From Spirochaetaceae bacterium (GTDB taxonomy: Bacteria; Spirochaetota; Spirochaetia; DSM-27196; Alkalispirochaetaceae), in contig REEH01000132.1 in assembly GCA_007695175.1 (NCBI GenBank), positions 1 to 39,104 of the forward strand: a stretch of 39,104 bases of DNA, written 5' to 3'. This document shows positions 7,962 to 15,347 of this stretch, one piece after another. A program made the position numbers and the translations under genes. Every line of letters begins with the position of its first letter. The first letter of the stretch is position 1. The notes under the pieces are model-generated. The model was not told the origin of the DNA. It worked only from the letters and a program-made list of their open reading frames with translations, and did not search any database.

Positions 7962-9406
7962 GGCGCCGCTCCCGTGGCCAGAAACGCTTCGGCCAGGGCG
8001 CGAAACTGGTCTCCCCGATCAAACTCGTTGCGGAACATCCCGAAGGAGGCGCACCCCGGGGAGAGCAGGATCGTCACCGTCTCCGCCGCTTCCCCGGCCC
8101 GGATCTCCCGGGCCAGTTGTACCGCACGGGCAAAGCTCGCCCTGAGGGACCTTTCCGGCCCATGGAGAGGGATCCCCGCTTCCCGGAAGAGCGGAACCAG
8201 CAGATCCGTGGCGCTCCCCTCCAGCAGTATGATCGCGCCTCCGCCCTGAAGGACGACACGGCCCGCTCTGACCAGCACGCCTGAATCAAGGCCCTTGTCG
8301 CTTCCGCCGGCGATGAGAACCAGGGGATTGGTGTACGCTTCCGCCGCGGCCAGCGTTGCCTCGGGGATTGTTGCCGCCGTATCGTTCACGATCTCCAGGC
8401 CCTCCCGCTCGCCGATCCGCTCGAGACGATGGGCCACGCCGGTGAAGGACCCCGCCGCCGCCCGCACTTGATCGGGCGGGACTCCGAGATGCCGGGCGGC
8501 GAGGGCCGCGAAGAAGAGGTTTCGCCGCATATGGGTACCCGCCATGGCCGGCGTCGGCGGGAGCAGATCCCCGATCTCCTCGTCCTCCGGCTCCCGCACC
8601 GTTACGCCCGCGGCCCCCGCAGCCGCCGCCGCGGCGAATCGTCCCTTCCAGCCCTCCGTGCAACCCAGAATCGCCAGTGCTCCCGGGCGCAGGTGCCGGA
8701 GGATCTCCTCCTTGTCGCGCACGTAGGAATCGATGGAATCGTAGTAGTCCTGGTGATCCGGGAAGATGCTGGTCACGATTGCCACGTCCGCGTTGAGGCG
8801 CGGAAAGAGCACTTCCTCCGGTAGAGCGTCGTTGCCCGGCCGGTTGATTTCCCGGCAGAAGCGCAGGTCACCGAGCTGAAAGGAGGAAAGCTCCAGCACA
8901 ACCGGGTCACCCCCCTGCAGCTCCTCCAGGAATCCGAGGGGCGAGATGGTGATGTTGCCCCCGAGACGCGTACCTCCCCGCTCGCTTCCCAGAATCGCCG
9001 CGGTGGCGGCGGCGGTGCTGCTCTTTCCCTTGGTTCCGGTGACGGCGACAAGAGGCCCCCGATCCCCTCCGAGGCGACCGGTCCACTCCGCGAGAAAGAG
9101 GGCGATATCGGTGGTTACCGCCGGAGCGAGCTTCAGGAGCGGTGCCGTGCGTGGTACGGCGGGATTCTTGAGGACCAGATCGGCCTCGAGAAAATCCTTT
9201 TCCCGGTGTTCCCCCGCGACCACCCGGATCGACTCAGGCAGTTTTCGCAGCGTCGGAGCGAGTTCCCCGGTGGTGCGAAGATCCGTCACCGTTACCCGTG
9301 CCCCCCGGCGATGGAGGTAGAGCGCCGCCGCGAGACCGCCGCCGTGCAGGCCGAGGCCCATCACGGTGATACGCCGGCCGGAGTAGGGGCTATTCCTGAA
9401 GGACAA
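7958..9406 (-). CDS. murD: UDP-N-acetylmuramoyl-L-alanine--D-glutamate ligase
   Basis: Cytoplasmic Mur ligase that adds D-glutamate to UDP-MurNAc-L-Ala in peptidoglycan precursor synthesis, using ATP (482 aa; E. coli MurD is about 438). It has an N-terminal Rossmann-like UDP-binding domain (ITVMGLGLHGGGLAAALYL), the P-loop VAVTGTKGKSST (about 120-131), ELSSFQLG, the DHQDYYDSIDSYVRDKEEIL segment, and the C-terminal domain with an NDTAATIPEAT stretch and LIAGGSDKG. NDTAATIPEA is the MurD version of the family N-D-(S/T)-A motif, which separates it from MurC/E/F. The start overlaps the end of the upstream gene by 17 nt, so they are probably co-transcribed. Confidence 0.93.
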   Translation of the reverse strand: MSFRNSPYSGRRITVMGLGLHGGGLAAALYLHRRGARVTVTDLRTTGELAPTLRKLPESIRVVAGEHREKDFLEADLVLKNPAVPRTAPLLKLAPAVTTDIALFLAEWTGRLGGDRGPLVAVTGTKGKSSTAAATAAILGSERGGTRLGGNITISPLGFLEELQGGDPVVLELSSFQLGDLRFCREINRPGNDALPEEVLFPRLNADVAIVTSIFPDHQDYYDSIDSYVRDKEEILRHLRPGALAILGCTEGWKGRFAAAAAAGAAGVTVREPEDEEIGDLLPPTPAMAGTHMRRNLFFAALAARHLGVPPDQVRAAAGSFTGVAHRLERIGEREGLEIVNDTAATIPEATLAAAEAYTNPLVLIAGGSDKGLDSGVLVRAGRVVLQGGGAIILLEGSATDLLVPLFREAGIPLHGPERSLRASFARAVQLAREIRAGEAAETVTILLSPGCASFGMFRNEFDRGDQFRALAEAFLATGAAP

Positions 9407-10346
9407 CCTGAAACTCTTTCATGTCTTCCTCATTGAGGTAGACCTTCATGCTCAGGGGTTCCCAGAATTTCTCCATCTCCGGGGGCACCCTTTCCTTGAG
9501 CTCCTGGAAGAGAGGCAGCTCCTCGCTGAACTCCTTTTCCCGCAGCACCTGCTGAATTATCTCAAGGTGGGGTTTGAGGAAATCCCGGGCCCGGTGGAGA
9601 AAGGGTATGGCTCGGCGCCGTGCTCCCGCTTCCAGGTCAAGCGGCGCGAGGCATACGGTGCGGAACTTGCTGTTGAAGGGGAAGTAGGGATAGAGCCGCT
9701 TGCCTCGGGGTATCATGAGCTTGGTGAAGAATTTCGTGAGGTCGCTGTCTATCCAGATCCCCTGGACGAAGTATCCCCGGCCCGTTTCACCGATCCACGT
9801 TTCGGATATCAGTTCCTCCACGAAAAGAACGGTGGGATTGTGTTCCGCCCCCTCCAATCCTCGAAGGGGGATCACATTGGCGTCAATAATCAGCTGGTCC
9901 GTGCGGTAAACGGGAGTCGTGTCGTTCGTGCCCCGGGTTATCACTTCATGCTGCTGGGGGCGGAAGACGAGGTCGATCTTCAGGTGAAAGAGATAGAGCT
10001 GGTCGTTGAGACGGAAGAGGCGAAAAAAGGCAGGCCGCAGCACCTCCGCGGGATCAAAGAGGTACTGTACGTCCCGGAGTATGTCTGGAATAAGGCGTTT
10101 CAGGCGCCCCACCAGCTCGCGCAGCGTGATGAGATACTGCGGGGACGGGTCCGATCGGCGGATGTCATGGTGAATGGAAAAGGAGGGTACCTCGAGGGGC
10201 TCCGCCAGCTTGAGGAAAAAGTCTTCCGACTGGTTGAAGTGGCGCGTGTACGCTACTCCCTCACCCTGTTCCTCCCGCAGAAGGGCGTCGATTTTCTCGT
10301 CCCGGGCGTGTATGCGGATGAGTCCGTGGGTCTGCACCTTTTCCAC
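9390..10346 (-). CDS. Conserved-looking cytoplasmic protein of unknown function
   Basis: I do not recognise this 318-aa protein. It has no signal peptide or membrane segment, is rich in charged residues, and carries runs such as DEKIDALLREEQGEG near the start, DDTTPVYR-like beta segments in the middle, and a helical, glutamate-rich C terminus (FSEELPLFQELKERVPPEME). Overlap with murD (17 nt) argues for co-expression. The frame extends to a TTG at 10400, but I prefer the GTG at 10346. There a TTGCGT-N17-TATTTT promoter-like pair stands exactly 6 nt before the codon, and no Shine-Dalgarno precedes the TTG. The start remains uncertain. Confidence 0.6.
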   Translation of the reverse strand: MEKVQTHGLIRIHARDEKIDALLREEQGEGVAYTRHFNQSEDFFLKLAEPLEVPSFSIHHDIRRSDPSPQYLITLRELVGRLKRLIPDILRDVQYLFDPAEVLRPAFFRLFRLNDQLYLFHLKIDLVFRPQQHEVITRGTNDTTPVYRTDQLIIDANVIPLRGLEGAEHNPTVLFVEELISETWIGETGRGYFVQGIWIDSDLTKFFTKLMIPRGKRLYPYFPFNSKFRTVCLAPLDLEAGARRRAIPFLHRARDFLKPHLEIIQQVLREKEFSEELPLFQELKERVPPEMEKFWEPLSMKVYLNEEDMKEFQVVLQE

Positions 10347-10352
10347 TACCAG

Positions 10353-10381
10353 AAAATACTCGTAAACCAGACGGGACGCAA
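10353..10381 (-). promoter_or_regulatory. Candidate leaderless promoter of the 9390-10346 / murD pair
   Basis: On the minus strand TTGCGT (10381-10376), 17 nt, TATTTT (10358-10353), then 6 nt to the GTG at 10346. The hexamers match consensus only 3/6 and 4/6. The call rests mainly on the spacing, which repeats that of several other genes in the window. Confidence 0.35.
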
Positions 10382-10402
10382 CCTCACGGCAGAGCCTCAA
10401 TC

Positions 10403-10431
10403 TTGTTATTTCGGGTATTGCGAGGTACAGT
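10403..10431 (+). promoter_or_regulatory. Candidate leaderless promoter of the FecR-domain gene
   Basis: TTGTTA (10403-10408), 17 nt, TACAGT (10426-10431), 6 nt, then ATG at 10438. The predicted transcription start coincides with the A of the ATG, and no Shine-Dalgarno precedes it. Confidence 0.55.
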
Positions 10432-10437
10432 TACGGT

Positions 10438-11685
10438 ATGAGCCGGTATCCTGCGGTATTGCTGATCCTTTTTCTGTCCCTGTTTGTGTTGGTATCGATG
10501 CTGGTGCCGGTGTCGCTGCGCGCGCAGGATCGGAGTGAGGCCTACGCCTTCATAATCTACGCCGAGGGGTATGATCTCTCCATTTTCCGCAACGGAGAGC
10601 TCAACACCTACGATGTGCTGGTGGACAACGTGGTGGGAATGCCCCTGCTGGCGGGCGATCTCGTCCAGACGGACGCCCAGACGTTTGTGGAGATCCAGGT
10701 CATGCCGGCCCGGACCGTCGTCAAGGTGGCGGAGAACACCACCTTCGAGATCGAGCGCCTCGGTGGCAGCGGTGGGGGTACCTTCAACATGACCTACGGG
10801 CGACTGCGAGCCCGGGTCGAGCGAGTCACACAGCAGGATCCCTTTGAGGTCCGCGGGTTTTCCGCCGTCGCCGGCGTCCGGGGCACCGATTTCGGATTTG
10901 ACTCCGTGGTGGAGCGGGAGAGCGCGAGCGAGCTGAGGACGCGGGTCTATGTTTTCGAGGGCGAGGTTGACGTGAGCGATCGGCCGCCGGAAGGATTGCC
11001 CGAGGAGGTTCAGACCGTGCGCGTCGCGGCCAACCAGATGGTCAACGTCACAACGGAGGTGCCCGACATTCCTCCCACGATCGATGCGCAGCCTGATGAA
11101 GCGCGGCCGGACCCCGCGCTTGTTCCGACGCGGCGGGTTGTCTTTCAGCAGGAGGAAATCGAGCCGGAGATCCAGGAGTTCTGGCAGCGGGAGACCTTTC
11201 GGGAGGAGCCGGTGGATCCCGATCTGGTGGACGAACGCTTTCCCGGTATAAACGCACGGGTCCAGCAGCTTTCCGAGGAACGGCGCCGGTACGAGGAACT
11301 GCAGCGTCTGCGCCGCGAGGGTCTGCTCATGGCTCCGGATGAGCTGCTCGCCGAGGCGGCGGGCCCCCTGGAGATGGAACCGGAACGGCAACCCGTGGGT
11401 GTTGATCTGGAGGGACCTCGCCCCTCGGACAGGGCGCAGCGGCTTGTTCTGCTTCCCCAGGAGGATCTCTCCCTGCGGCGCCAGACGCGCATGGCCGGGC
11501 ACTGGCTCCTGGGCCTGGGGATAACGATGGAGCTGGCGGGTGCGGCGACCGCCTGGTTCGGCCAGGGATACCGCTCCTTTTCCGATCTCGAGAGTGGCGG
11601 CCCCGGGGTGGCCATGATGACTGGAGGCGGCGTCTTCATCACCTCCGGCCTGATTTCCTACATTATCAGTATCATCGCGGATTAG
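10438..11685 (+). CDS. Exported FecR-domain protein with C-terminal membrane segments
   Basis: A 415-aa protein with an N-terminal signal peptide/anchor (SRYPAVLLILFLSLFVLVSM to SLRAQD). A FecR beta domain follows (about 45-185): LLAGDLVQTDAQTFVEIQV, VKVAENTTFEI, TFNMTYGRLRARVERV, FEVRGFSAVAGVRGTDFGF and VYVFEGEVDVS. This matches the stand-alone FecR domains common in spirochaetes, not a TonB-type sigma regulator. A charged, Glu/Arg-rich stretch (about 225-340) follows, then two hydrophobic segments at the C terminus (about 355-380 and 390-413). Its role is unknown; FecR domains outside iron transport probably act as envelope sensors or scaffolds. The stop overlaps the convergent kinase-like gene by 14 nt. 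Confidence 0.8.
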   Translation: MSRYPAVLLILFLSLFVLVSMLVPVSLRAQDRSEAYAFIIYAEGYDLSIFRNGELNTYDVLVDNVVGMPLLAGDLVQTDAQTFVEIQVMPARTVVKVAENTTFEIERLGGSGGGTFNMTYGRLRARVERVTQQDPFEVRGFSAVAGVRGTDFGFDSVVERESASELRTRVYVFEGEVDVSDRPPEGLPEEVQTVRVAANQMVNVTTEVPDIPPTIDAQPDEARPDPALVPTRRVVFQQEEIEPEIQEFWQRETFREEPVDPDLVDERFPGINARVQQLSEERRRYEELQRLRREGLLMAPDELLAEAAGPLEMEPERQPVGVDLEGPRPSDRAQRLVLLPQEDLSLRRQTRMAGHWLLGLGITMELAGAATAWFGQGYRSFSDLESGGPGVAMMTGGGVFITSGLISYIISIIAD

Positions 11686-13066
11686 GGCCGGTCAGCGGTA
11701 TCCTTTCCGCTCCCGACTCCCGGGTGCGGATTTCCCCTATCTCCCACCCGTACCGCGTTGGATGCAGTTCAAGATGATCTTCCGCCGCGACACGGAGCAC
11801 GGCATTGAGGCCCTCCTCATCGGAGGCGGGCCGCCACAGGTAGTACCGCGCCTGGGCCCGCACCACGTTTTCCTCGCGCAGCAGGATCGTAACCTCCAGA
11901 TCGGACACTCCGTAGGGTACCCGCTCGCCGGGACGTCCCGCCTCCATCCAATCCTCCGGCGGGATGAGGCGTCCGTGCATCGCGTGCGCGGCCTGAACGC
12001 GGTCGATCACGTATATGTTGGTGACCTCCCGGATCGTGTCACGGCTCACCCCGCGCGCAACCGCGTCTTCCATGAAGAGATGGTCCAGCTCCGTCCACGC
12101 CCGGTAATATCCCTCGATCAGCTCCATCGGTCCAAGCCCCTCGGTCAGGGGCGGTTTCAGGTGATTGCGCAGGATCGTGACGGGTATTGACCCCACCACG
12201 ATCAGCGCCAGCGCTCCCGCAAGCAGTCGCGCCCGGTTGCGTCTCCAGAAGGATCGCCGTTTCCGGGTCTGCTTCTGCACGCTCTTCCGGTTCCGCGCCG
12301 CCTCACGACGCTCCTCCACCGCCTCCGGGGATACATCGTCCAGCCAGCGGCCCCGGTTTGTCTCCAGCGTCTTCCGGATGCCTGACAGCAGCCGCGCTTC
12401 CTCCCGGGAATCTCCCCCCAGTATCAGGTCCAGCGCTTCCGCGATCGGCTGGTGTACCAGCGGATTGCGCTGGTGCACGGGAGTGACCACGGACGTTCCC
12501 TCCTCGTTGCGTGCTTCCGGCGCTGTGCCGCAGAGGGCGTGGTACAGGACTGCCGCCGCCTGAAATGCCCGGCCGGCGCCGCCCTCCAGTCGTTCGTCCG
12601 CGTACGGCCCGTGGACACGCGCGCGCTCCTTTGCGGGGATGCTGCGGTTGAGTTCCCTCGCCAGATCGAGGTTATACAGGAGCACGCCGTTATTCCGTGT
12701 AATGAGGCACGTCCTGATATTTCCCGGGTGGAGATCCGGATCGTCGAGAGACTGCAGCGTCGCCCGGAGGAACGCCGTGAGCCATACCGGAACGGAACCG
12801 GTACCGGTACCCCCCGAGGGAAGCAGCTCTTCCAGAGTTTCGCCCTCAAGCCACGGCCCGAGCAGGTAGAACTCTCCCTCGAAAGGGGTTACCCGGTGGA
12901 TGGGCCAGGGGGACGGGTGGCCTTCCTCGAAGAGTACGGCTCCCCGGCGGGCGAGGGCGGTAACCTGCCGCGCCACGTATCCCCGGGGTTCCATGCCGGT
13001 GCGTATCCCCAGCAGCTTCACTTCCTCATCCTGTGCGGCAATTCGGTTTTCCGAGATTCGTTCCAT
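11672..13066 (-). CDS. Single-pass membrane protein with a degenerate protein-kinase-like cytoplasmic domain
   Basis: A 464-aa protein, last gene of the minus-strand operon. The N-terminal 200 residues resemble a protein-kinase core: a hinge-like LLGPWLEGETLEELL (about 68-82), then DLHPGNI (111-117), like the catalytic-loop D-L-(H/K)-P-x-N of small-molecule and ABC1-type kinases. About 14 residues later comes LYNLDLA where a kinase has DFG. No glycine-rich loop or obvious beta-3 lysine precedes it, so activity is doubtful. An Arg/Lys-rich stretch (about 250-280) leads to one transmembrane helix (about 281-299) and an outer, possibly NTF2-like domain (about 310-464, LIEGYYRAWTELD). The ATG at 13066 is preceded by AAGGA; the frame extends further but overlaps the upstream gene. 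The function assignment is inference. Confidence 0.6.
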   Translation of the reverse strand: MERISENRIAAQDEEVKLLGIRTGMEPRGYVARQVTALARRGAVLFEEGHPSPWPIHRVTPFEGEFYLLGPWLEGETLEELLPSGGTGTGSVPVWLTAFLRATLQSLDDPDLHPGNIRTCLITRNNGVLLYNLDLARELNRSIPAKERARVHGPYADERLEGGAGRAFQAAAVLYHALCGTAPEARNEEGTSVVTPVHQRNPLVHQPIAEALDLILGGDSREEARLLSGIRKTLETNRGRWLDDVSPEAVEERREAARNRKSVQKQTRKRRSFWRRNRARLLAGALALIVVGSIPVTILRNHLKPPLTEGLGPMELIEGYYRAWTELDHLFMEDAVARGVSRDTIREVTNIYVIDRVQAAHAMHGRLIPPEDWMEAGRPGERVPYGVSDLEVTILLREENVVRAQARYYLWRPASDEEGLNAVLRVAAEDHLELHPTRYGWEIGEIRTRESGAERIPLTGPNPR

Positions 13067-13097
13067 GCTGTCCGGTCTGTCCTTGTTTCCCCGTTTT

Positions 13098-13907
13098 TCA
13101 GGTATAGGCGATCGCGGCGAGCACGACGCTGCCCGTATCACCCTCATACTCCGTCTCGAATGTACCACGATCGAGGATCAGGGGGCGAGTGGCGGGGCCG
13201 GCCAGAAGATGGCCCAGGGCGATCGGCCAGAGCGAGCGCGGCGGGGATTCCAGCGTTTCCATCGTACCGAGAATCTTCTCTCCCGGGGAATCCATGAGGA
13301 GCCGGATTATTCCTCGCGATCGAGCATCCGCCTCGCCGGGGGTCGTGAAGCCGCTCAGGTTTGCGCTCACCACGGTCAGAACTTCCCTGTCCCTGAGCAC
13401 GCCCGATATCGTCCGCGCCGCGTGCAGCAGGCGCGGTGGAGGCAGCGTCCCCACGAGAATAGGTATTATCGGAAGGGAACCGAAGAGAACGTAAACGGCG
13501 GGAAGCATCGTCTCGATGCTGTGGTCCCGCAGGTGCGCAAACTCGTCCATCTCGAAGAGCGTGGACGCACCGGTAAGACTCTCCAGCACCCCCCGGTCGA
13601 CGGGGAGTTCCCCGAAAGGCGTGGCAAAGGCGCTCGATTCCGGCAGAAGCACCCGGCTCGAAGTCGCATTGGGAGGAGCAAGGAGCAGTATAGCCGACGG
13701 CTTGAGTTTTGCTGCCGCCTTGAGAGCGTGCATGACGTAGGGGAGGGTGAGATCGTACGCACCGTACGGCCCGATGACCACCCGGGAGGTACCGGAGATG
13801 GCAGGAGCGTCGCTGAGGGCGCGCTGCAGCTGACGACGGAGCTCCTCCGGTTCGCCGGGATAGTACATTTCGTCCGCCACCATCGATCGTATCATTCCTT
13901 GTTTCAC
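13098..13907 (-). CDS. MEMO-family (AmmeMemoRadiSam protein B-like) protein with lost metal ligands
   Basis: A 269-aa MEMO-like protein. It keeps the family frame: MVADEMYYPGE near the start (cf. AGxFYPG), IGPYGAYDLTLPYV (cf. PHAGYxYSG), AILLLAPPN (cf. GPSH), FAHLRDHSIETMLPAVY (cf. EHSIExxLPFL) and VVSANLSGF (cf. SSDFSHY). At the three histidine metal sites of MEMO the sequence has Tyr/Gly, Asn and Gly, so iron or copper binding as in MEMO1 is unlikely; the EHS-type histidine (His129) remains. The start is uncertain: GTG at 13907 or the in-frame ATGs 12 and 24 nt later. It lies 18 nt after the rqcH stop, in the same operon. No AMMECR1 or radical-SAM partner is in view. Confidence 0.7.
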   Translation of the reverse strand: MKQGMIRSMVADEMYYPGEPEELRRQLQRALSDAPAISGTSRVVIGPYGAYDLTLPYVMHALKAAAKLKPSAILLLAPPNATSSRVLLPESSAFATPFGELPVDRGVLESLTGASTLFEMDEFAHLRDHSIETMLPAVYVLFGSLPIIPILVGTLPPPRLLHAARTISGVLRDREVLTVVSANLSGFTTPGEADARSRGIIRLLMDSPGEKILGTMETLESPPRSLWPIALGHLLAGPATRPLILDRGTFETEYEGDTGSVVLAAIAYT

Positions 13908-13925
13908 GTCCGGAGAAATTATCGT

Positions 13926-15347
13926 TCACTTGTCGGGTAAGTTCAAATCGGAGCCGATGCCGAGAGATCGCAGGCGCGCCGGATCAAGCTCCACGAAGAG
14001 GTTTTTCTCCTGGGTGGGCAGAACCAGGCCGGCAGGGCCGTTGCGAGGACGCCGCAGGTGCTTCACCTGGGTATAGTAGAGATCAGCGGCGCCGTTTGAA
14101 CGGGCCTTGCTGAAGAAGACCGCCAGGTTTCCCCCGTCCAGGAGAACCTCCAGGGGTACGCTTTGCCCTTTCTTTCCGCGGATGAAGACGAATCCACCGG
14201 CGTAGTCTCTCGTGTGGAGCCACCAGTCGTTGCCGCGAACGGCGCGGCGGAGCAGGGCCTCGTTCTCCCGGGCATTGCGTCCCACCAGAATGCGAAATCC
14301 CCGCGATTCAAACTCCAGCCCCGGCACCGTACCGCCGGTTGCTCCCTGTCCATCAGGAGTTGCCTGTTTCAGCTCCCGGGCCAGTTCCCGGAGGTCCTGA
14401 AGACTCATGTCCTCCAGCGCGGCCAGGCGTGAATCGGCCGCGGCGATTCTGTTGCGCAGGTTTGCCGCGGTGGAGTCGAGAAACGCCTCCGATTCCCGCG
14501 CGCGGGATGCCTTGTGGAAGAACTCCCGAGCGTTGTCCGCGGGCGTACGCCTGGGATCGAGGGTTATCCGAACGGTACGGTTTTCCTCCCCGTAGTCTTC
14601 CACATCCACCCAGGAGTCCCCCGGTTTTACCCGATGGATGTAGGCGAGAATCAGCTCACCCTGGTGCTGAAAACGATCCGCCTCGGCGGAGCGCTGCCGG
14701 CCCTCCTCGATCTCCTGGAGTCGCGCCGCGAGGCGGTTCCTCCGGCGTTCCAGGGACCGGGTACAGAGGCCGTGCAGCCGCTCCCGCTCGGCCCTCTCTT
14801 CCTCATCCCGGTAGAAGCGCTCGATGAAGGTGTTGAAAGGCTCATCCGGCGGGTGCGGCCGGCAATCCCTCAGGAGGTTGCTCTCCGGAGCTGCCGGTGA
14901 AAAAAGGACGCCCGTGGCTATGCCCTCCCGGGGCTTGCGGAAAAACGCATCCAGCACTCTCATCTCCCGGTCCGTAACGACGATATTCGCCCGGGTGCCC
15001 CACAGGCGGAGGTACAGAAAGCAGGTTATTCCGTTGTGAAGCACTTCCAGACGTACGATCCGGTCCTGATGAAGGTGCTCGGCGGCGACGATCCGGCCTC
15101 CGCGGATATGAGCGTGAAGAAAATCCTCAAAGCGCTGGTGCGAGCGTTTTGCTCCCGGTCCCCTTTCGGCCCTGTGGAAACGGACCCGGGGGTGCTCCAG
15201 ACAGACGCGAAGCCACCACGCGCCGGGCGGACGGAAAAGTTCCATGTAGAGGTTCCGGAAATCGCTCTGGATTACTTTCTGGATCGAGTGACCGGGAAGA
15301 TCCAGTTCCCGCAGAATCAGTTCAATCTCACCATTGTTCAGGGACAT
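13926..15347 (-). CDS. rqcH: RqcH/NFACT-family ribosome quality control protein
   Basis: A 473-aa NFACT protein. Bacterial RqcH binds obstructed 50S subunits with peptidyl-tRNA and recruits tRNA-Ala to add C-terminal alanine tails. An NFACT-N domain (1 to about 190) contains the Asp-Arg pair (Asp95-Arg96 in HQDRIVRLEV) needed for tRNA-Ala selection in RqcH. A coiled coil follows (about 190-345, rich in Arg/Glu/Leu), then a C-terminal NFACT-R domain with ILVGRNARENEALL, DWWLHTRDYAGGFVFIRG and the YYTQVKHLRRPRNGPAGLV block. Older annotation calls this family fibronectin-binding protein. It is shorter than Bacillus RqcH (about 570 aa), mostly in the coiled-coil region. The start ATG overlaps the folC stop by 10 nt. 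Confidence 0.88.
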   Translation of the reverse strand: MSLNNGEIELILRELDLPGHSIQKVIQSDFRNLYMELFRPPGAWWLRVCLEHPRVRFHRAERGPGAKRSHQRFEDFLHAHIRGGRIVAAEHLHQDRIVRLEVLHNGITCFLYLRLWGTRANIVVTDREMRVLDAFFRKPREGIATGVLFSPAAPESNLLRDCRPHPPDEPFNTFIERFYRDEEERAERERLHGLCTRSLERRRNRLAARLQEIEEGRQRSAEADRFQHQGELILAYIHRVKPGDSWVDVEDYGEENRTVRITLDPRRTPADNAREFFHKASRARESEAFLDSTAANLRNRIAAADSRLAALEDMSLQDLRELARELKQATPDGQGATGGTVPGLEFESRGFRILVGRNARENEALLRRAVRGNDWWLHTRDYAGGFVFIRGKKGQSVPLEVLLDGGNLAVFFSKARSNGAADLYYTQVKHLRRPRNGPAGLVLPTQEKNLFVELDPARLRSLGIGSDLNLPDK

